A stretch of DNA of 64,000 nucleotides from Neisseria sp. 83E34 (GCF_001308015.1 NZ_LGYH01000001.1:124001-188000), one strand, 5' to 3'. Positions 52,574-62,533 are shown, counted from the first letter of the stretch. Notes: generated from the letters alone by a model not told the origin. Numbers and translations: made by a program.

Positions 52574-52604
52574 ATGCCTGTCTGAAGTCCATTCAGACAG
52601 GCAT
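52574..52604. terminator. Inverted DUS pair after prfC
   Basis: Perfect copies at 52574-52586 and 52592-52604 with a 5-base loop, then TTTTG. Confidence 0.7.
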
Positions 52605-52928
52605 TTTGCTTATTAAAAAAGCTTTTGAAAGGTGTTTGTCAAGTTATGATAAGTTAAAGCAATTAAGAGTGTTGTGAAAAAGTTGAAAGGATTAAATAAT
52701 CGGATGTTATTTTGGATAAGCGTTAATTTAAATGTTAAATAGATAATTTTGTTATAAATCATGGCGATATGGTTTCGGGTATATATAATAAGGCACGTTG
52801 TTTGATTTATTACAAAGAAAATGTGAAAAAAAAGATTGGAAAATACCGATTGTCTGATTAGAATGCCATTTATCTTTGATTCCGTTATGTTTAAGCACGG
52901 GTAAATATTTTCAGGCTACTTTATAATT
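52605..52928. other. AT-rich gene-free stretch
   Basis: About 320 bases of AT-rich DNA between prfC and the isochorismatase-like gene. No gene, RNA or repeat is recognised; it probably holds the promoter of the next gene. Confidence 0.4.
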
Positions 52929-53594
52929 ATGCAAACCATTTCTATCGACTTCCAACCGCAGCGCAGCTTTCTTGGACACCCGAGAAGAGCTGCTGTTGCT
53001 CATATGGGGGAAATGGTTGCCGAATTGAATAAAAATGCCTTGTTCGCGGGGCAACGTATATTAATTAGAAGCCAACCTGATTTTCCTTTGAGTCATGTTG
53101 AAGAACAGCGTAAATCACCTTTTGCCAGTGCAGGTTTCGTAGATGTGATCAATGCGATGGAAGGCAGTGAGCTGTTACAGGGCATGCCGTCTGAAAGCCG
53201 CTATCATAAGATTTTCTCGGTTAATTGCGCGAATGATGCCCATCAAAGCCTTTGTTTTCATGATAAAGAAGAGTTGAAAAGCACCGGTTTGATTGAATGG
53301 TTGCTGGATCAAGAGGCTTCCACGCTGATTATCGGCGGCACAGCAACAGACCGCAGCTTAAAAGAAACCGTGAAGCAGCTGCGCTTTTTTGGCAACTGGG
53401 ACATTGTTGTAAATTTGGCCGCTTGTCGCGGGTTTGATGCGGAAGATACATTGTGTGCCATCAATGAAATGCGTAGGATGGGCGTACGCACCATCACCAA
53501 CTCTATGGAATTGCTCAGTAAGCTGATGCCTGAGGGATCAAAATCGGAGGAGTTCGCTAAAATCAATCATGCGTTGAAATTTGCCAAAATCTGA
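52929..53594 (+). CDS. Isochorismatase-fold protein lacking the catalytic Cys
   Basis: A 221-residue protein that follows the cysteine-hydrolase (isochorismatase) fold. It has an N-terminal strand with Asp (SIDFQPQRSF), a mid-protein Lys (QRKSPFAS), STLIIGGTATDRSLKETVKQ and LAACRGFDAEDTLCAINEMR. In active relatives the segment after GxATD carries the nucleophilic Cys; here Ser143 stands in that place, so it is probably not a normal hydrolase. A perfect meningococcal-type uptake sequence (53184-53195) lies within. Assignment is by pattern only. Confidence 0.6.
   Translation: MQTISIDFQPQRSFLGHPRRAAVAHMGEMVAELNKNALFAGQRILIRSQPDFPLSHVEEQRKSPFASAGFVDVINAMEGSELLQGMPSESRYHKIFSVNCANDAHQSLCFHDKEELKSTGLIEWLLDQEASTLIIGGTATDRSLKETVKQLRFFGNWDIVVNLAACRGFDAEDTLCAINEMRRMGVRTITNSMELLSKLMPEGSKSEEFAKINHALKFAKI
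53184..53195 (+). repeat. Meningococcal-dialect uptake sequence (AT-DUS)
   Basis: ATGCCGTCTGAA, the consensus of N. meningitidis and N. gonorrhoeae, read in frame as Met-Pro-Ser-Glu. No other perfect copy of this dialect was noticed in the window. Confidence 0.75.
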
Positions 53595-53618
53595 TTGCTT
53601 ATCTATAGTGATTTGAAG

Positions 53619-53656
53619 ATGCCTGTCTGAAAAGTTTAAATGATTCAGACAGGCAT
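53619..53656. terminator. Inverted DUS pair
   Basis: Perfect copies at 53619-53631 and 53644-53656 after the isochorismatase-like gene. Confidence 0.65.
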
Positions 53657-53860
53657 ATTTATTATGATGATGTTTTTGGAAAAGTGTGCCGCCAGCTTTC
53701 TTCGTTATAGATATAGTTCTATAATAACCAAGTCAGCGGCCGCATTATCGAAATTTATTAATAAAAAATTTCTTTTGTTGCTGATTTAAATTAAAAAATT
53801 AATAATAAACATTAGATTATAATCATTTTATTATAAATTTAATATTTTAAGGAACACACT

Positions 53861-55333
53861 ATGTCTGAGCAAACTAACCAGCAGCCGGACAAGCCGAAGC
53901 CAACTTCATCCAAACAAGCCGGAAAAGAGCCCAAAGAGCAAGTGATCAATCTCTATCAGGGCAGTAAGCGCATCCATCCTAAATTAGCGAAAGGCCGTTT
54001 CGCTAATTGGCGCGTGGTTGCGATTTTTGCAACGCAGTTTGTGTTTTATGTTTTGCCCTGGCTTAACTTCAATGGCCGGCAAGCCGTATTATTTGATATT
54101 CCCGACAGACATTTTTATATTTTCGGTTTGTCTTTGGGAACCGGCGATTTAATTTATCTTTCAGGTCTTTTGATTGTTTCGGCATTCGGTCTGTTTTGGT
54201 GGACAACTATTGCCGGGCGGTTATGGTGCGGCTATGCTTGCCCGCAAACGGTTTATACCGAAGTCATGTTATGGATAGACCATTTGGTTGAGGGTGACCG
54301 CAATAAACGTTTGAAGCTGGAAAAATCGCCTTGGAATTTCACAAAAATCCGTATTAAAGCCACCAAATACCTGCTGATTTTCGCTGTATGTGCATGGACA
54401 GGTATTTCGTTTGCAGGTTGGTTTACACCGATACGCGAATTTGTGCCTAATATTTTTAACGGTACGGCTAACGCTGCGCCGATGATTGCGGCTGCATTTT
54501 ACGGCTTCATGACTTGGCTTATGGCGCACATGATGCGCGAGCAGGTATGTAAATATATGTGCCCGTATGCGCGTTTCCAGAGCGCCATGTTCGACCCGGA
54601 TACTTTGATTATTTCTTATGATGAAGAGCGTGGTGAACCGCGTGGCGCGCGTAAGAAAAATTTGAGCAAAGAAGAAAGCGGTTTGGGCGATTGCATCAAT
54701 TGCACCATGTGTGTGCAGGTTTGCCCGGTTGGCATTGATATTCGGGATGGCTTGCAGTATGAATGTATCGGGTGCGCGGCGTGTATTGATGCGTGCGACG
54801 AGATTATGGATAAAATGAATTATCCGCGCGGCCTAATCCGATATACCACAGAAGCCGCACTCAAGCACCAATATCCTGAAGCGCAAATTAAAAAGCGCCT
54901 GCTCAGACCTCGAGTGGTGGGGTATGGTTTGTTTTTATTGGCGGCAGTGTCGGCATTGCTATTCGGTCTGTCTACACGTGACAGCCTAAAAGTCGACATC
55001 ATTAAAGACCGGGGTGTGATGGTTCGTGAAAACAAACAGGGCCGTTTGGAAAATGCGTATAATCTGAGGGTTGTGAATTACAGCGAAGAAGAGCAGATAA
55101 TTACGGCAACGGTAAAAGGCTTTGACGATATCGTTTTGACCGGTTTGCCGGAAGCAGGTTTGCGCGTGCCGCCAAGTGAAACGCTGACTGTGCCGGTGCA
55201 GGTTGCCACTTACCCGGAATATGCCGATAAAGGTACGCACCCGATTGAATTCACTTTCAAATATAGAAAAGCGGCAGAAACACCTGAAGCAGCCGCTGAA
55301 TTGGTAGAAAAATCCTCATTTGTCGGAGAGTAA
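53861..55333 (+). CDS. ccoG: Cytochrome oxidase accessory protein CcoG (FixG/RdxA)
   Basis: A 490-residue inner-membrane iron-sulfur protein needed for assembly of cbb3 cytochrome oxidase, shown in other bacteria to reduce Cu(II) to Cu(I) for CcoP/CcoN maturation. It has membrane helices (VVAIFATQFVFYVLPWLNF and others), the NapH-like RLWCGYACPQTVYTEVMLWI and VCKYMCPYARFQSAM, and two 4Fe-4S ferredoxin clusters: CINCTMCVQVCPVGIDIR and CIGCAACIDACDEIMDKM. The C-terminal periplasmic domain is Ig-like. fixH follows. Confidence 0.95.
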   Translation: MSEQTNQQPDKPKPTSSKQAGKEPKEQVINLYQGSKRIHPKLAKGRFANWRVVAIFATQFVFYVLPWLNFNGRQAVLFDIPDRHFYIFGLSLGTGDLIYLSGLLIVSAFGLFWWTTIAGRLWCGYACPQTVYTEVMLWIDHLVEGDRNKRLKLEKSPWNFTKIRIKATKYLLIFAVCAWTGISFAGWFTPIREFVPNIFNGTANAAPMIAAAFYGFMTWLMAHMMREQVCKYMCPYARFQSAMFDPDTLIISYDEERGEPRGARKKNLSKEESGLGDCINCTMCVQVCPVGIDIRDGLQYECIGCAACIDACDEIMDKMNYPRGLIRYTTEAALKHQYPEAQIKKRLLRPRVVGYGLFLLAAVSALLFGLSTRDSLKVDIIKDRGVMVRENKQGRLENAYNLRVVNYSEEEQIITATVKGFDDIVLTGLPEAGLRVPPSETLTVPVQVATYPEYADKGTHPIEFTFKYRKAAETPEAAAELVEKSSFVGE

Positions 55334-55335
55334 AC

Positions 55336-55881
55336 GTGAATGAACCGAAGCAATCCAAGGTTTGGTATAAAGAACCATGGCCTTGGATTCTGATGGCAGG
55401 CCCCGCCATTGTAGTGGTGGCTGCGATTGCCACTTTCTTTATCGCCAAAACCAATAATTCGGATTTGGTGATTGATGATTATTACAAAGACGGTAAATAT
55501 ATTAATCTGCAAATCGAACGTGATCAGGAAGCGCAGAAGCGCAATATTCAGGCTCAAGTGTTGATCAGCCCTTCGAATGATGCGGCTAAAGTATTTATCA
55601 GTGGTGATTTTAATCCGAAAGAACCGATTAATATTCTGTTTATGCATCCGGCACGGCAAGCAGACGATCAAACGGTTAAGCTTCAGGCTGGCTCCGGAGG
55701 ATTATCCGGTGATAAGCACGAATATAATGCTGTATTTAAGCCGCTTCCGCCAGCTAAGCATTGGTATGTGCGCGTTGAGGATGTTGGAGGTAAATGGCGT
55801 GTGGAAAATAAATGGCAGGTAAATCAAGGCAATGCTTTAACGCTTTCACCTATGGAAAAGCTGCCGGAGGCAGGCGGTTGA
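55336..55881 (+). CDS. fixH: FixH-family protein
   Basis: A 181-residue protein with one N-terminal membrane helix (PWPWILMAGPAIVVVAAIAT) after WYKEPWPW, the DDYYKDGKYIN motif of FixH and a periplasmic beta domain (EPINILFMHPAR, WYVRVEDVGGKWRV). It works with CcoG in cbb3 oxidase biogenesis, probably in copper handling. GTG start 2 bases after the ccoG stop, behind CGGAGAG; an ATG four bases later is out of frame. Confidence 0.88.
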   Translation: MNEPKQSKVWYKEPWPWILMAGPAIVVVAAIATFFIAKTNNSDLVIDDYYKDGKYINLQIERDQEAQKRNIQAQVLISPSNDAAKVFISGDFNPKEPINILFMHPARQADDQTVKLQAGSGGLSGDKHEYNAVFKPLPPAKHWYVRVEDVGGKWRVENKWQVNQGNALTLSPMEKLPEAGG

Positions 55882-55936
55882 AAATGTTAGCGTGCCACCA
55901 TAAAGTTTCGCTATGCTATTCAAGTTGTTAACAGAG

Positions 55937-55968
55937 ATGCCTGTCTGAAAAACTTTTCAGACAGGCAT
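55937..55968. terminator. Inverted DUS pair after fixH
   Basis: Perfect copies at 55937-55949 and 55956-55968 with a 6-base loop. Confidence 0.7.
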
Positions 55969-56123
55969 TTTTGAATAAGATGAAGATTATGTAAAAAAGC
56001 CATTAAAGCCAAATTTGGCGCACGCAGCAAAAGCCTTACCTTTAAGCAGCCTCCCGTGTTAACATTACGGTAACATCAAATTACATTCCGTTGGAAAAAT
56101 ACAATATTAGGATTGAAAGTACC

Positions 56124-58403
56124 ATGGACGATTTAATCAAAGAAGCAGCACTTCATTTCCACGAATACCCGTTTCCGGGCAAAATTCAAGTAACGCCGAC
56201 CAAGCCTTTGGCTACCCAGTATGATCTTTCTTTGGCTTATTCGCCGGGTGTGGCTGCGCCTTGTATGGAAATTTATAATGATCCGCTCGCCTCATATAAA
56301 TACACGGCACGAGGCAATTTGGTTGCGGTTATTTCCAATGGTACGGCCGTTTTGGGCTTGGGTAATATCGGCGCACTGGCCGGCAAACCCGTGATGGAAG
56401 GTAAGGGCGTATTGTTTAAGAAGTTTGGCGGTATTGACGTTTTTGATATTGAGGTAAACGAAACAGACCCTGATAAATTGGTTGAAATTATCGCTTCTTT
56501 AGAGCCGACGTTTGGCGGCATCAATTTGGAAGACATTAAAGCACCCGAGTGTTTTTATATCGAGAAAAAATTGCGCGAGCGCTGCAATATCCCCGTATTC
56601 CACGATGATCAGCACGGCACGGCCATCATCACTGCGGCAGCGGTAATTAACGGCTTGCGCGTGGTGGGCAAAGATATTGCCGATGTGAGCTTGGTGTGTT
56701 CCGGTGCCGGTGCCGCTGCGATTGCCTGCTTGGATTTGCTGGTTGCGCTGGGTATGAAAACTGAAAACATCACAGTTTGCGATTCAAAAGGTGTTATTTA
56801 CCAAACCCGCGAAGACCGTGAACGCATGGATGAATCCAAAATCCGTTATGCCATCGCAGACAATGGGCAACGCGTGTTGCCTGATGCGGTTTCAGGTAAA
56901 GATATTTTCTTAGGTCTTTCCGGGCCTAATCTCTTAAGTGTTGACATGCTTAAGACTATGAATGACAAGCCTATCGTACTGGCTTTGGCAAATCCGCAAC
57001 CTGAAATCTGGCCGCCTGAGGCTAAAGCTGCCCGTCCTGATGTGGTGATTGGCACAGGCCGTTCGGATTTCCCGAACCAAGTAAACAATGTTTTGTGTTT
57101 TCCGTTCATTTTCCGTGGTGCATTGGATGTGGGCGCGACCACCATCAATGAAGAGATGAAGCTAGCATGTGTACGTGCGATCGCCGATTTAGCGATGGCT
57201 GAATCGAGCGCGGAAGTGGCCGGTGCGTATGAAGATGCGGATCTGACTTTCGGTCCGGAATATCTGATTCCCAAGCCGTTTGACCCGCGCCTAATTGCTA
57301 AAATTGCACCGGCAGTGGCTCAAGCAGCGATGGATTCCGGTGTGGCAACCCGCCCGATTACCGATATGGATGGCTACGTTGAGAAACTGAACCAGTTTGT
57401 TTATAAAACCAGCTTATTTATGCGCCCGATATTTAATCAAGCGCGTAAACAGATTAAGCGTATTGTGCTGACTGAAGGTGAGGATGAGCGTATTTTACAT
57501 GCTGCACAGCAAGTGGTTTCACAGAAACTGGCGTTCCCGATTTTGGTAGGGCAGCGGAAAATCATTGAAGAGCGTTTGCAGTCTCAAGGCTTAACTATCC
57601 AACCGGGTCGTGATTTTGAATTGATTGATATTGATGATAATCCGCACTTTGAAGCAAGCTGGAAAGAATATTACCGCTTGCGTCAGCGCAAGGGTGTTAC
57701 CGAAGAAATGGCACGCCGCCGTGTTCGCGCTAACAGCACTTTGATCGGCGCATTGATGGTGCGACTAGGCTATGCTGATGGTATGTTATGCGGCACCATG
57801 GGGCGTTTTTACGATCATTTTGCTATTTTTGAGGAAGTGATTGGTTACAATAATCCTGAAAAACATGCATTTGCCATGAATGCGCTGATTTCAAATAAAG
57901 GCAACTTCTTTATTGCAGACACTTACATCAATGAAGATCCGGATGCCGAACAATTGGCCAAGGGTACTTTGATGTGTGCCAAAGAAATGAAGCGTTTCGG
58001 TATCAAGCCGAAAGTGGCGCTGGTGTCTAATTCGAACTATGGTTCGCGCCATGATAAAGATGCCGTGAAAATGCAAGGCGCGCTTGAAATGATACGCGAG
58101 CTGGATCCTGAATTGGAAATCGATGGCGAAATGCAGGCAGATGTGGCAATGGATGAAGAAATGCGTAAATCCATTTATCCGGAAACCACGCTGACGGGTT
58201 CCGCCAATCTGCTGGTAATGCCTAACGTTGAAGCTGCTAATATCAGCTATAACCTGTTGCGCGTGAATGCAACCAACGGCATTACAGTCGGCCCGATTTT
58301 GATGGGTATGAACAAACCCGTGCATATTGTTACGCCGATATCTACCGTGCGCCGCATTGTCAATATGATTGCATTAACCGCCGTAGATGCACAGCGTCAA
58401 TAA
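56124..58403 (+). CDS. maeB: NADP malic enzyme with phosphotransacetylase-like domain
   Basis: Decarboxylates malate to pyruvate. The 759-residue product has the malic domain ([39 protein letters not shown]), an NAD-binding domain ([20 protein letters not shown]) and a C-terminal phosphate-acetyltransferase-like domain ([20 protein letters not shown] ... [20 protein letters not shown]) that is regulatory in MaeB-type enzymes. ATG 56124 is preferred over a TTG 33 bases upstream. Confidence 0.94.
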   Translation: MDDLIKEAALHFHEYPFPGKIQVTPTKPLATQYDLSLAYSPGVAAPCMEIYNDPLASYKYTARGNLVAVISNGTAVLGLGNIGALAGKPVMEGKGVLFKKFGGIDVFDIEVNETDPDKLVEIIASLEPTFGGINLEDIKAPECFYIEKKLRERCNIPVFHDDQHGTAIITAAAVINGLRVVGKDIADVSLVCSGAGAAAIACLDLLVALGMKTENITVCDSKGVIYQTREDRERMDESKIRYAIADNGQRVLPDAVSGKDIFLGLSGPNLLSVDMLKTMNDKPIVLALANPQPEIWPPEAKAARPDVVIGTGRSDFPNQVNNVLCFPFIFRGALDVGATTINEEMKLACVRAIADLAMAESSAEVAGAYEDADLTFGPEYLIPKPFDPRLIAKIAPAVAQAAMDSGVATRPITDMDGYVEKLNQFVYKTSLFMRPIFNQARKQIKRIVLTEGEDERILHAAQQVVSQKLAFPILVGQRKIIEERLQSQGLTIQPGRDFELIDIDDNPHFEASWKEYYRLRQRKGVTEEMARRRVRANSTLIGALMVRLGYADGMLCGTMGRFYDHFAIFEEVIGYNNPEKHAFAMNALISNKGNFFIADTYINEDPDAEQLAKGTLMCAKEMKRFGIKPKVALVSNSNYGSRHDKDAVKMQGALEMIRELDPELEIDGEMQADVAMDEEMRKSIYPETTLTGSANLLVMPNVEAANISYNLLRVNATNGITVGPILMGMNKPVHIVTPISTVRRIVNMIALTAVDAQRQ

Positions 58404-58419
58404 GCTTGATTGAGCATGA

Positions 58420-58451
58420 ATGCCTGTCTGAAAAAATATTCAGACAGGCAT
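58420..58451. terminator. Inverted DUS pair after maeB
   Basis: Perfect copies at 58420-58432 and 58439-58451 with a 6-base loop. Confidence 0.7.
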
Positions 58452-58528
58452 TGTCGTTTTGTTATTGCAGACTTTCGGCAGGCGCGCTTATCCTTTAAAA
58501 TAGCAGCGTTTTATTTCAGGAGCCGGCC

Positions 58529-58927
58529 GTGGAATGTCCGATATGCAATGCGCAAGACGAAGATGTTTTGTTGCAAACCGATAAATTACGTGTGATTGCT
58601 GTGCATAATGAAGCCGATGCGCCGGCTTTCTGCCGCATTATCTGGCAGCAGCATATTGCAGAGATGACCGATCTGTCGGCAGCAGAGCGTAATGAATTAA
58701 TGGATATGGTGTATCGCGTGGAAAGCGCGATGCGCGAGGTGTTTAGGCCTGCCAAAATCAATTTGGCCAGTTTGGGCAACGTGGTTCCGCATTTGCATTG
58801 GCATGTGATTGCCCGTTTTACCAACGACGCACATTTTCCCGCACCTATCTGGGCAGCACCCAAACGCACGTCAGCCGTTGTGTTGCCAAAAGATTGGCCG
58901 CAACAGATCAAAGCATTAATCAATTAA
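58529..58927 (+). CDS. HIT-family nucleotide-binding protein
   Basis: A 132-residue member of the histidine triad family, with HLHWHVIARF as the active site (H-x-H-x-H) and an N-terminal CPIC pair that may bind zinc. HIT proteins hydrolyse nucleoside phosphoramidates or dinucleotides. GTG start behind CAGGAG. ldcA follows after 21 bases and may be co-transcribed. Confidence 0.9.
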   Translation: MECPICNAQDEDVLLQTDKLRVIAVHNEADAPAFCRIIWQQHIAEMTDLSAAERNELMDMVYRVESAMREVFRPAKINLASLGNVVPHLHWHVIARFTNDAHFPAPIWAAPKRTSAVVLPKDWPQQIKALIN

Positions 58928-58948
58928 ACTAAACGAAAAGGAAACAAT

Positions 58949-60139
58949 ATGGATTGGCAAACTTCACGCCGTAATTTGTTGCGCGTAGGAGCGGCAGTGG
59001 CCGGTGCCGGTGTGTTGCAAGCCTGTACGGGCGGGGCACAGAAAAAGCCGACTGTAAAATCTACCGGAAAAGCTGTGCCTGTTCAGCCGAAGCCGACCAT
59101 TAAACGTTCAGGAAAAAATGTGTTAAGAGTTGTTGCACCTTCTGGTTTTGCGGAAGATAGAAACCGTATCGAAATCGGTTTGACCCGTCTTTACAATGCC
59201 GGGTTCACTGTAACTAACCAAGAAGCTGCTTATCGCCGTTATCAGCGTTTTGCCGGTGCAGATGCTCAGCGGATTGCTGACTTTCAGGATGTTGCCTCCG
59301 GCCGTGTGCCCGCGCCGAAAGTGTTAATGGGGCTGCGTGGCGGTTATGGTGCGGCACGATTACTGCCTCATATCGATTTTGCTTCGCTTGGCGCAAGAAT
59401 GCGGGAGCGTCAAACACTGTTTTTGGGTTTTAGCGACGTGTGCGCTATCCAACTTGCGCTTTTGGCTAAAGGCAATATGATGAGCTTTGCCGGGCCTATG
59501 GTGTATAGCGAATTTGGCAAAACCATGCCCAGCCCTTACACAATGGATTCGTTTATTAACGGTACCACCAATGCGCAAAATACCATTACCGTGTCATCTA
59601 TTCAGCGAAAAGGTGTGAGTGTGGAAGGCACGCTTTGGGGGGGGAACCTAAGCGTATTGGCATCTTTAGTGGGGTCGCCTTATATGCCTGATATCCAAGG
59701 CGGTATTCTGTTTTTGGAAGATGTGGGCGAGCAGCCCTACCGTATTGAGCGTATGCTGCAAACCTTGCTTTTGGCAGGCATATTGCAAAAGCAGCAAGCC
59801 ATTATTTTGGGCGATTTCCGCATGGGTACCATCCGTGATATTTATGACAGCAGCTATGATTTCACTAATGTAATCAACATTATTAGCCGAGTAGCTAAAG
59901 TCCCCGTGTTAACTGGTTTCCCGTTTGGCCATATTACCAATAAATCTACTTTCCCATTGGGCGGACATGCGAAAGTGAAACCGAGTTCGGACGGCGGCTA
60001 TTCTGTGACGTTCAGTGGTTACCCGGTTTTAGACAAAACCACTTTGGCTTTGGATACGCTGATTCCGCCTCCGGTATCGCTTGAAGACCCGTTGAGTGGA
60101 TACAATCAGATTATCGAAGAAAAAGGTGATTTGGAATAA
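58949..60139 (+). CDS. ldcA: LD-carboxypeptidase lipoprotein
   Basis: A 396-residue S66-family serine peptidase that trims D-alanine from tetrapeptides of peptidoglycan. The N-terminus SRRNLLRVGAAVAGAGVLQAC holds a twin-arginine motif and a lipobox (LQAC), so it should be exported folded by Tat and lipidated. Catalytic Ser is in FLGFSDVCAI, Glu in ILFLEDVGEQPYRIERM, and His in FPFGHITNKS. Gonococcal LdcA makes the tripeptide fragments released by that species; the same function is likely. Confidence 0.9.
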   Translation: MDWQTSRRNLLRVGAAVAGAGVLQACTGGAQKKPTVKSTGKAVPVQPKPTIKRSGKNVLRVVAPSGFAEDRNRIEIGLTRLYNAGFTVTNQEAAYRRYQRFAGADAQRIADFQDVASGRVPAPKVLMGLRGGYGAARLLPHIDFASLGARMRERQTLFLGFSDVCAIQLALLAKGNMMSFAGPMVYSEFGKTMPSPYTMDSFINGTTNAQNTITVSSIQRKGVSVEGTLWGGNLSVLASLVGSPYMPDIQGGILFLEDVGEQPYRIERMLQTLLLAGILQKQQAIILGDFRMGTIRDIYDSSYDFTNVINIISRVAKVPVLTGFPFGHITNKSTFPLGGHAKVKPSSDGGYSVTFSGYPVLDKTTLALDTLIPPPVSLEDPLSGYNQIIEEKGDLE

Positions 60140-60199
60140 TGTGGCACCGATATTGCCGCCCGTAAATCATAGTTAACCTGTTTTGTAGAATTGAGCAGA

Positions 60200-60238
60200 A
60201 TGCCTGTCTGAAGCATAAAAAACGTTTCAGACAGGCAT
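60200..60238. terminator. Inverted DUS pair after ldcA
   Basis: Perfect copies at 60200-60212 and 60226-60238, followed by TTTTTG. Confidence 0.7.
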
Positions 60239-60455
60239 TTTTTGTTGATCGGTTTTAAATATTTTATGCGGTGCTTGCAGCACTGTTTGTGAAGGCGTAT
60301 CTTCTTATATATTAATTTCGCTATAAACACAATTTAATAATTTATGTTATAGTTGCTTTTTAACTTTATTGCTAAATCTAAATATTGATTTTATATGTTA
60401 TGAAGTTTCGTTAATGCCACTATAGCCAAGTCAATAACAACTGGTAAATATATTG

Positions 60456-61550
60456 ATGGATACACAAGTTATGCTGCGCCAAATCATACGTTCCGATATT
60501 CAAGCAATGACTGCCTATGCCGTGGCAGACGTGCCTTCAAACTGCATCAAGCTTGATGCAATGGAGATGCCCTACCGTTATCCGGACGAACTGAAAACAC
60601 AATTAGGAAAACTTCTGGCAGAAGCGCCGGAGAATCTTTATCCCAATCCGGCTACCAGCGGGCTTCAAGAGGCATTGCGTCAGACTTTTGGCATATATGA
60701 TGCTGCGGATATTGCTCTGGGTAACGGTTCCGATGAGTTAATCCAATTACTTACCATGCTGGTTGCCAAGCCTGGCGCTAAGGTTTTGGCTTTGGAGCCG
60801 AGCTTTGTTATGTATCGACACAATGCCCGCCTGTTTGGCTTGGAATATGTCGGGGTTCCGCTGAATCAAGATTTCACCATGAATCTACCGGCAGTGTTAG
60901 CCGCGATTGAAAAACACCAACCTGCTTTGATATTTGTGGCTTATCCTAATAATCCCACGGGGGTTTGTTTTGCGCGGGATGAAGTGCAGATGATTATTGA
61001 TGCGGCACCGGGAATCGTGGTGGTAGATGAAGCTTATGGGGCGTTCAGCCGAGATAGTTTCTTGCCGCAAGCCGGCAGTTGTGAACATCTAGTGGTTATG
61101 CGAACACTGAGTAAAATCGGCTTTGCCGGCTTACGGATCGGCTATGCTGCCGGCCATCCGACGGTAATGCAGGAGCTGGCAAAGATTGTGCCGCCTTATA
61201 ATATGAACCAACTAAGTCTTGCGGCTGCTAAATTTGCTTTGCAAAATCAAAACTGGATTACACAGCATATTGATATTTTGAAGCAGGAACGAAGCCGTTT
61301 AAGTGAAGCACTCTTAGCATTAGGGATTGAAGTTTTTCCTAGTGAAGCTAATTTTATTACGGTAAAAGTGAATGATGCCGAAAAAGTATTTGAAACTTTA
61401 TGGCAGAATAACATTCTTATAAAAAAACTACATGGAACGCATCCGTTGTTGGCACAATGTCTGCGCATTACCGTAGGCACACCTGAACAGAATGATGCCG
61501 TTTTAAATATTTTAAAAAATATTACAACATCAATCTTGAAACCAAATTAA
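60456..61550 (+). CDS. hisC: Histidinol-phosphate aminotransferase
   Basis: A 364-residue PLP aminotransferase of the histidine pathway. It has LGNGSDELIQLL, VAYPNNPTGVCFARDEVQM, VVDEAYGAFS and the PLP lysine in MRTLSKIGFAGLRIGYAAGH. The Arg-containing C-terminus is CLRITVGTPEQNDAVL. ATG 60456 is used; a TTG one codon earlier is unlikely. hisB follows after 18 bases. Confidence 0.95.
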   Translation: MDTQVMLRQIIRSDIQAMTAYAVADVPSNCIKLDAMEMPYRYPDELKTQLGKLLAEAPENLYPNPATSGLQEALRQTFGIYDAADIALGNGSDELIQLLTMLVAKPGAKVLALEPSFVMYRHNARLFGLEYVGVPLNQDFTMNLPAVLAAIEKHQPALIFVAYPNNPTGVCFARDEVQMIIDAAPGIVVVDEAYGAFSRDSFLPQAGSCEHLVVMRTLSKIGFAGLRIGYAAGHPTVMQELAKIVPPYNMNQLSLAAAKFALQNQNWITQHIDILKQERSRLSEALLALGIEVFPSEANFITVKVNDAEKVFETLWQNNILIKKLHGTHPLLAQCLRITVGTPEQNDAVLNILKNITTSILKPN

Positions 61551-61568
61551 TAAGTAAGCGAACTTTTT

Positions 61569-62465
61569 ATGAAAACCAAAAAAGAAATCCGTAATGAAAA
61601 TTTCAACCGCTTAATTGAAGAAGCAGGTTCCATTTCCGAGCTGGCACGACGTTGCGGCTATGAGAATCCCGCTTCGCTCTACCAGCTTAGGGTGCGTTTG
61701 AATAAACAGGAGGAGGGCAGCCGCGGCATCACCAATACACTGTCCGCTAAGCTGGAATCCGGTATGGGTAAGCCGCGTGGTTGGATGGACATTCCCCAAG
61801 AGGGTGCAGCGAGTAGTTCGGGTGCGGTATCGGGCAGTAGTGTTAGCGCCATTGATATGAGCAATGCCTCAGGCCGTGTCGTAACGGTAACGCGCAATAC
61901 CAATGAAACCCAGATTACCATTTCACTTAATCTGGATGGCACCGGTCGAAGCCGTTTCGATACAGGTGTGCCGTTTTTGGAGCACATGCTTGACCAAATT
62001 GCCCGCCACAGCTTGATTGACTTAGACATTACCTGCAAAGGTGATCTGCATATCGACGACCACCATACAGTGGAAGATATCGGTATTACGCTCGGCCAGG
62101 CTCTAAAGCAGGCTTTGGGTGACAAAGCAGGCATTCGACGTTATGGCCATGCCTATGTGCCGTTAGATGAGGCATTGAGCCGCGTGGTGATTGATCTTTC
62201 CGGCCGTCCGGGTTTAGTGTATAACCTTAATTTCACTCGAGCATGGATCGGTAAATTCGACGTTGATTTATTCAGCGAGTTTTTCCACGGTTTAGTGAAT
62301 CACAGTATGATGACACTGCACATTGATAATCTGAGCGGTTACAATGCCCACCATCAAGCTGAAACCGTATTTAAAGCGTTTGGTCGTGCATTGCGTATGG
62401 CGGTAGAACATGACCCGAGAATGGCTGGCCAAATGCCGTCAACCAAGGGTACTTTAACTGCATAA
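61569..62465 (+). CDS. hisB: Imidazoleglycerol-phosphate dehydratase with HTH extension
   Basis: A 298-residue protein. Residues ~103-298 are the dehydratase, with the metal-binding repeats [20 protein letters not shown] and [20 protein letters not shown] and [20 protein letters not shown]. The first ~75 residues are extra and look like a phage-repressor-type [36 protein letters not shown] and [15 protein letters not shown] low-complexity Ser/Ala linker joins them. A similar extension occurs in other Neisseria HisB proteins as far as recalled. It may bind DNA or RNA; its role is unknown. Confidence 0.93.
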   Translation: MKTKKEIRNENFNRLIEEAGSISELARRCGYENPASLYQLRVRLNKQEEGSRGITNTLSAKLESGMGKPRGWMDIPQEGAASSSGAVSGSSVSAIDMSNASGRVVTVTRNTNETQITISLNLDGTGRSRFDTGVPFLEHMLDQIARHSLIDLDITCKGDLHIDDHHTVEDIGITLGQALKQALGDKAGIRRYGHAYVPLDEALSRVVIDLSGRPGLVYNLNFTRAWIGKFDVDLFSEFFHGLVNHSMMTLHIDNLSGYNAHHQAETVFKAFGRALRMAVEHDPRMAGQMPSTKGTLTA

Positions 62466-62507
62466 GGCCGTAATGGCTGGGATAGTTAGTCGCTTTCACG
62501 TCGCACT

Positions 62508-62533
62508 TTCAGACAGGCATATGCCTGTCTGAA
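62508..62533. terminator. Abutting head-to-head DUS pair after hisB
   Basis: TTCAGACAGGCAT (62508-62520) is joined directly to ATGCCTGTCTGAA (62521-62533), a 26-base perfect palindrome without loop. The arms are in the opposite order to most pairs here. Confidence 0.5.

Noticed and set aside
56091-56123. TTG start for maeB
   Set aside because: The added residues are not typical of the family and ATG 56124 gives the usual N-terminus.
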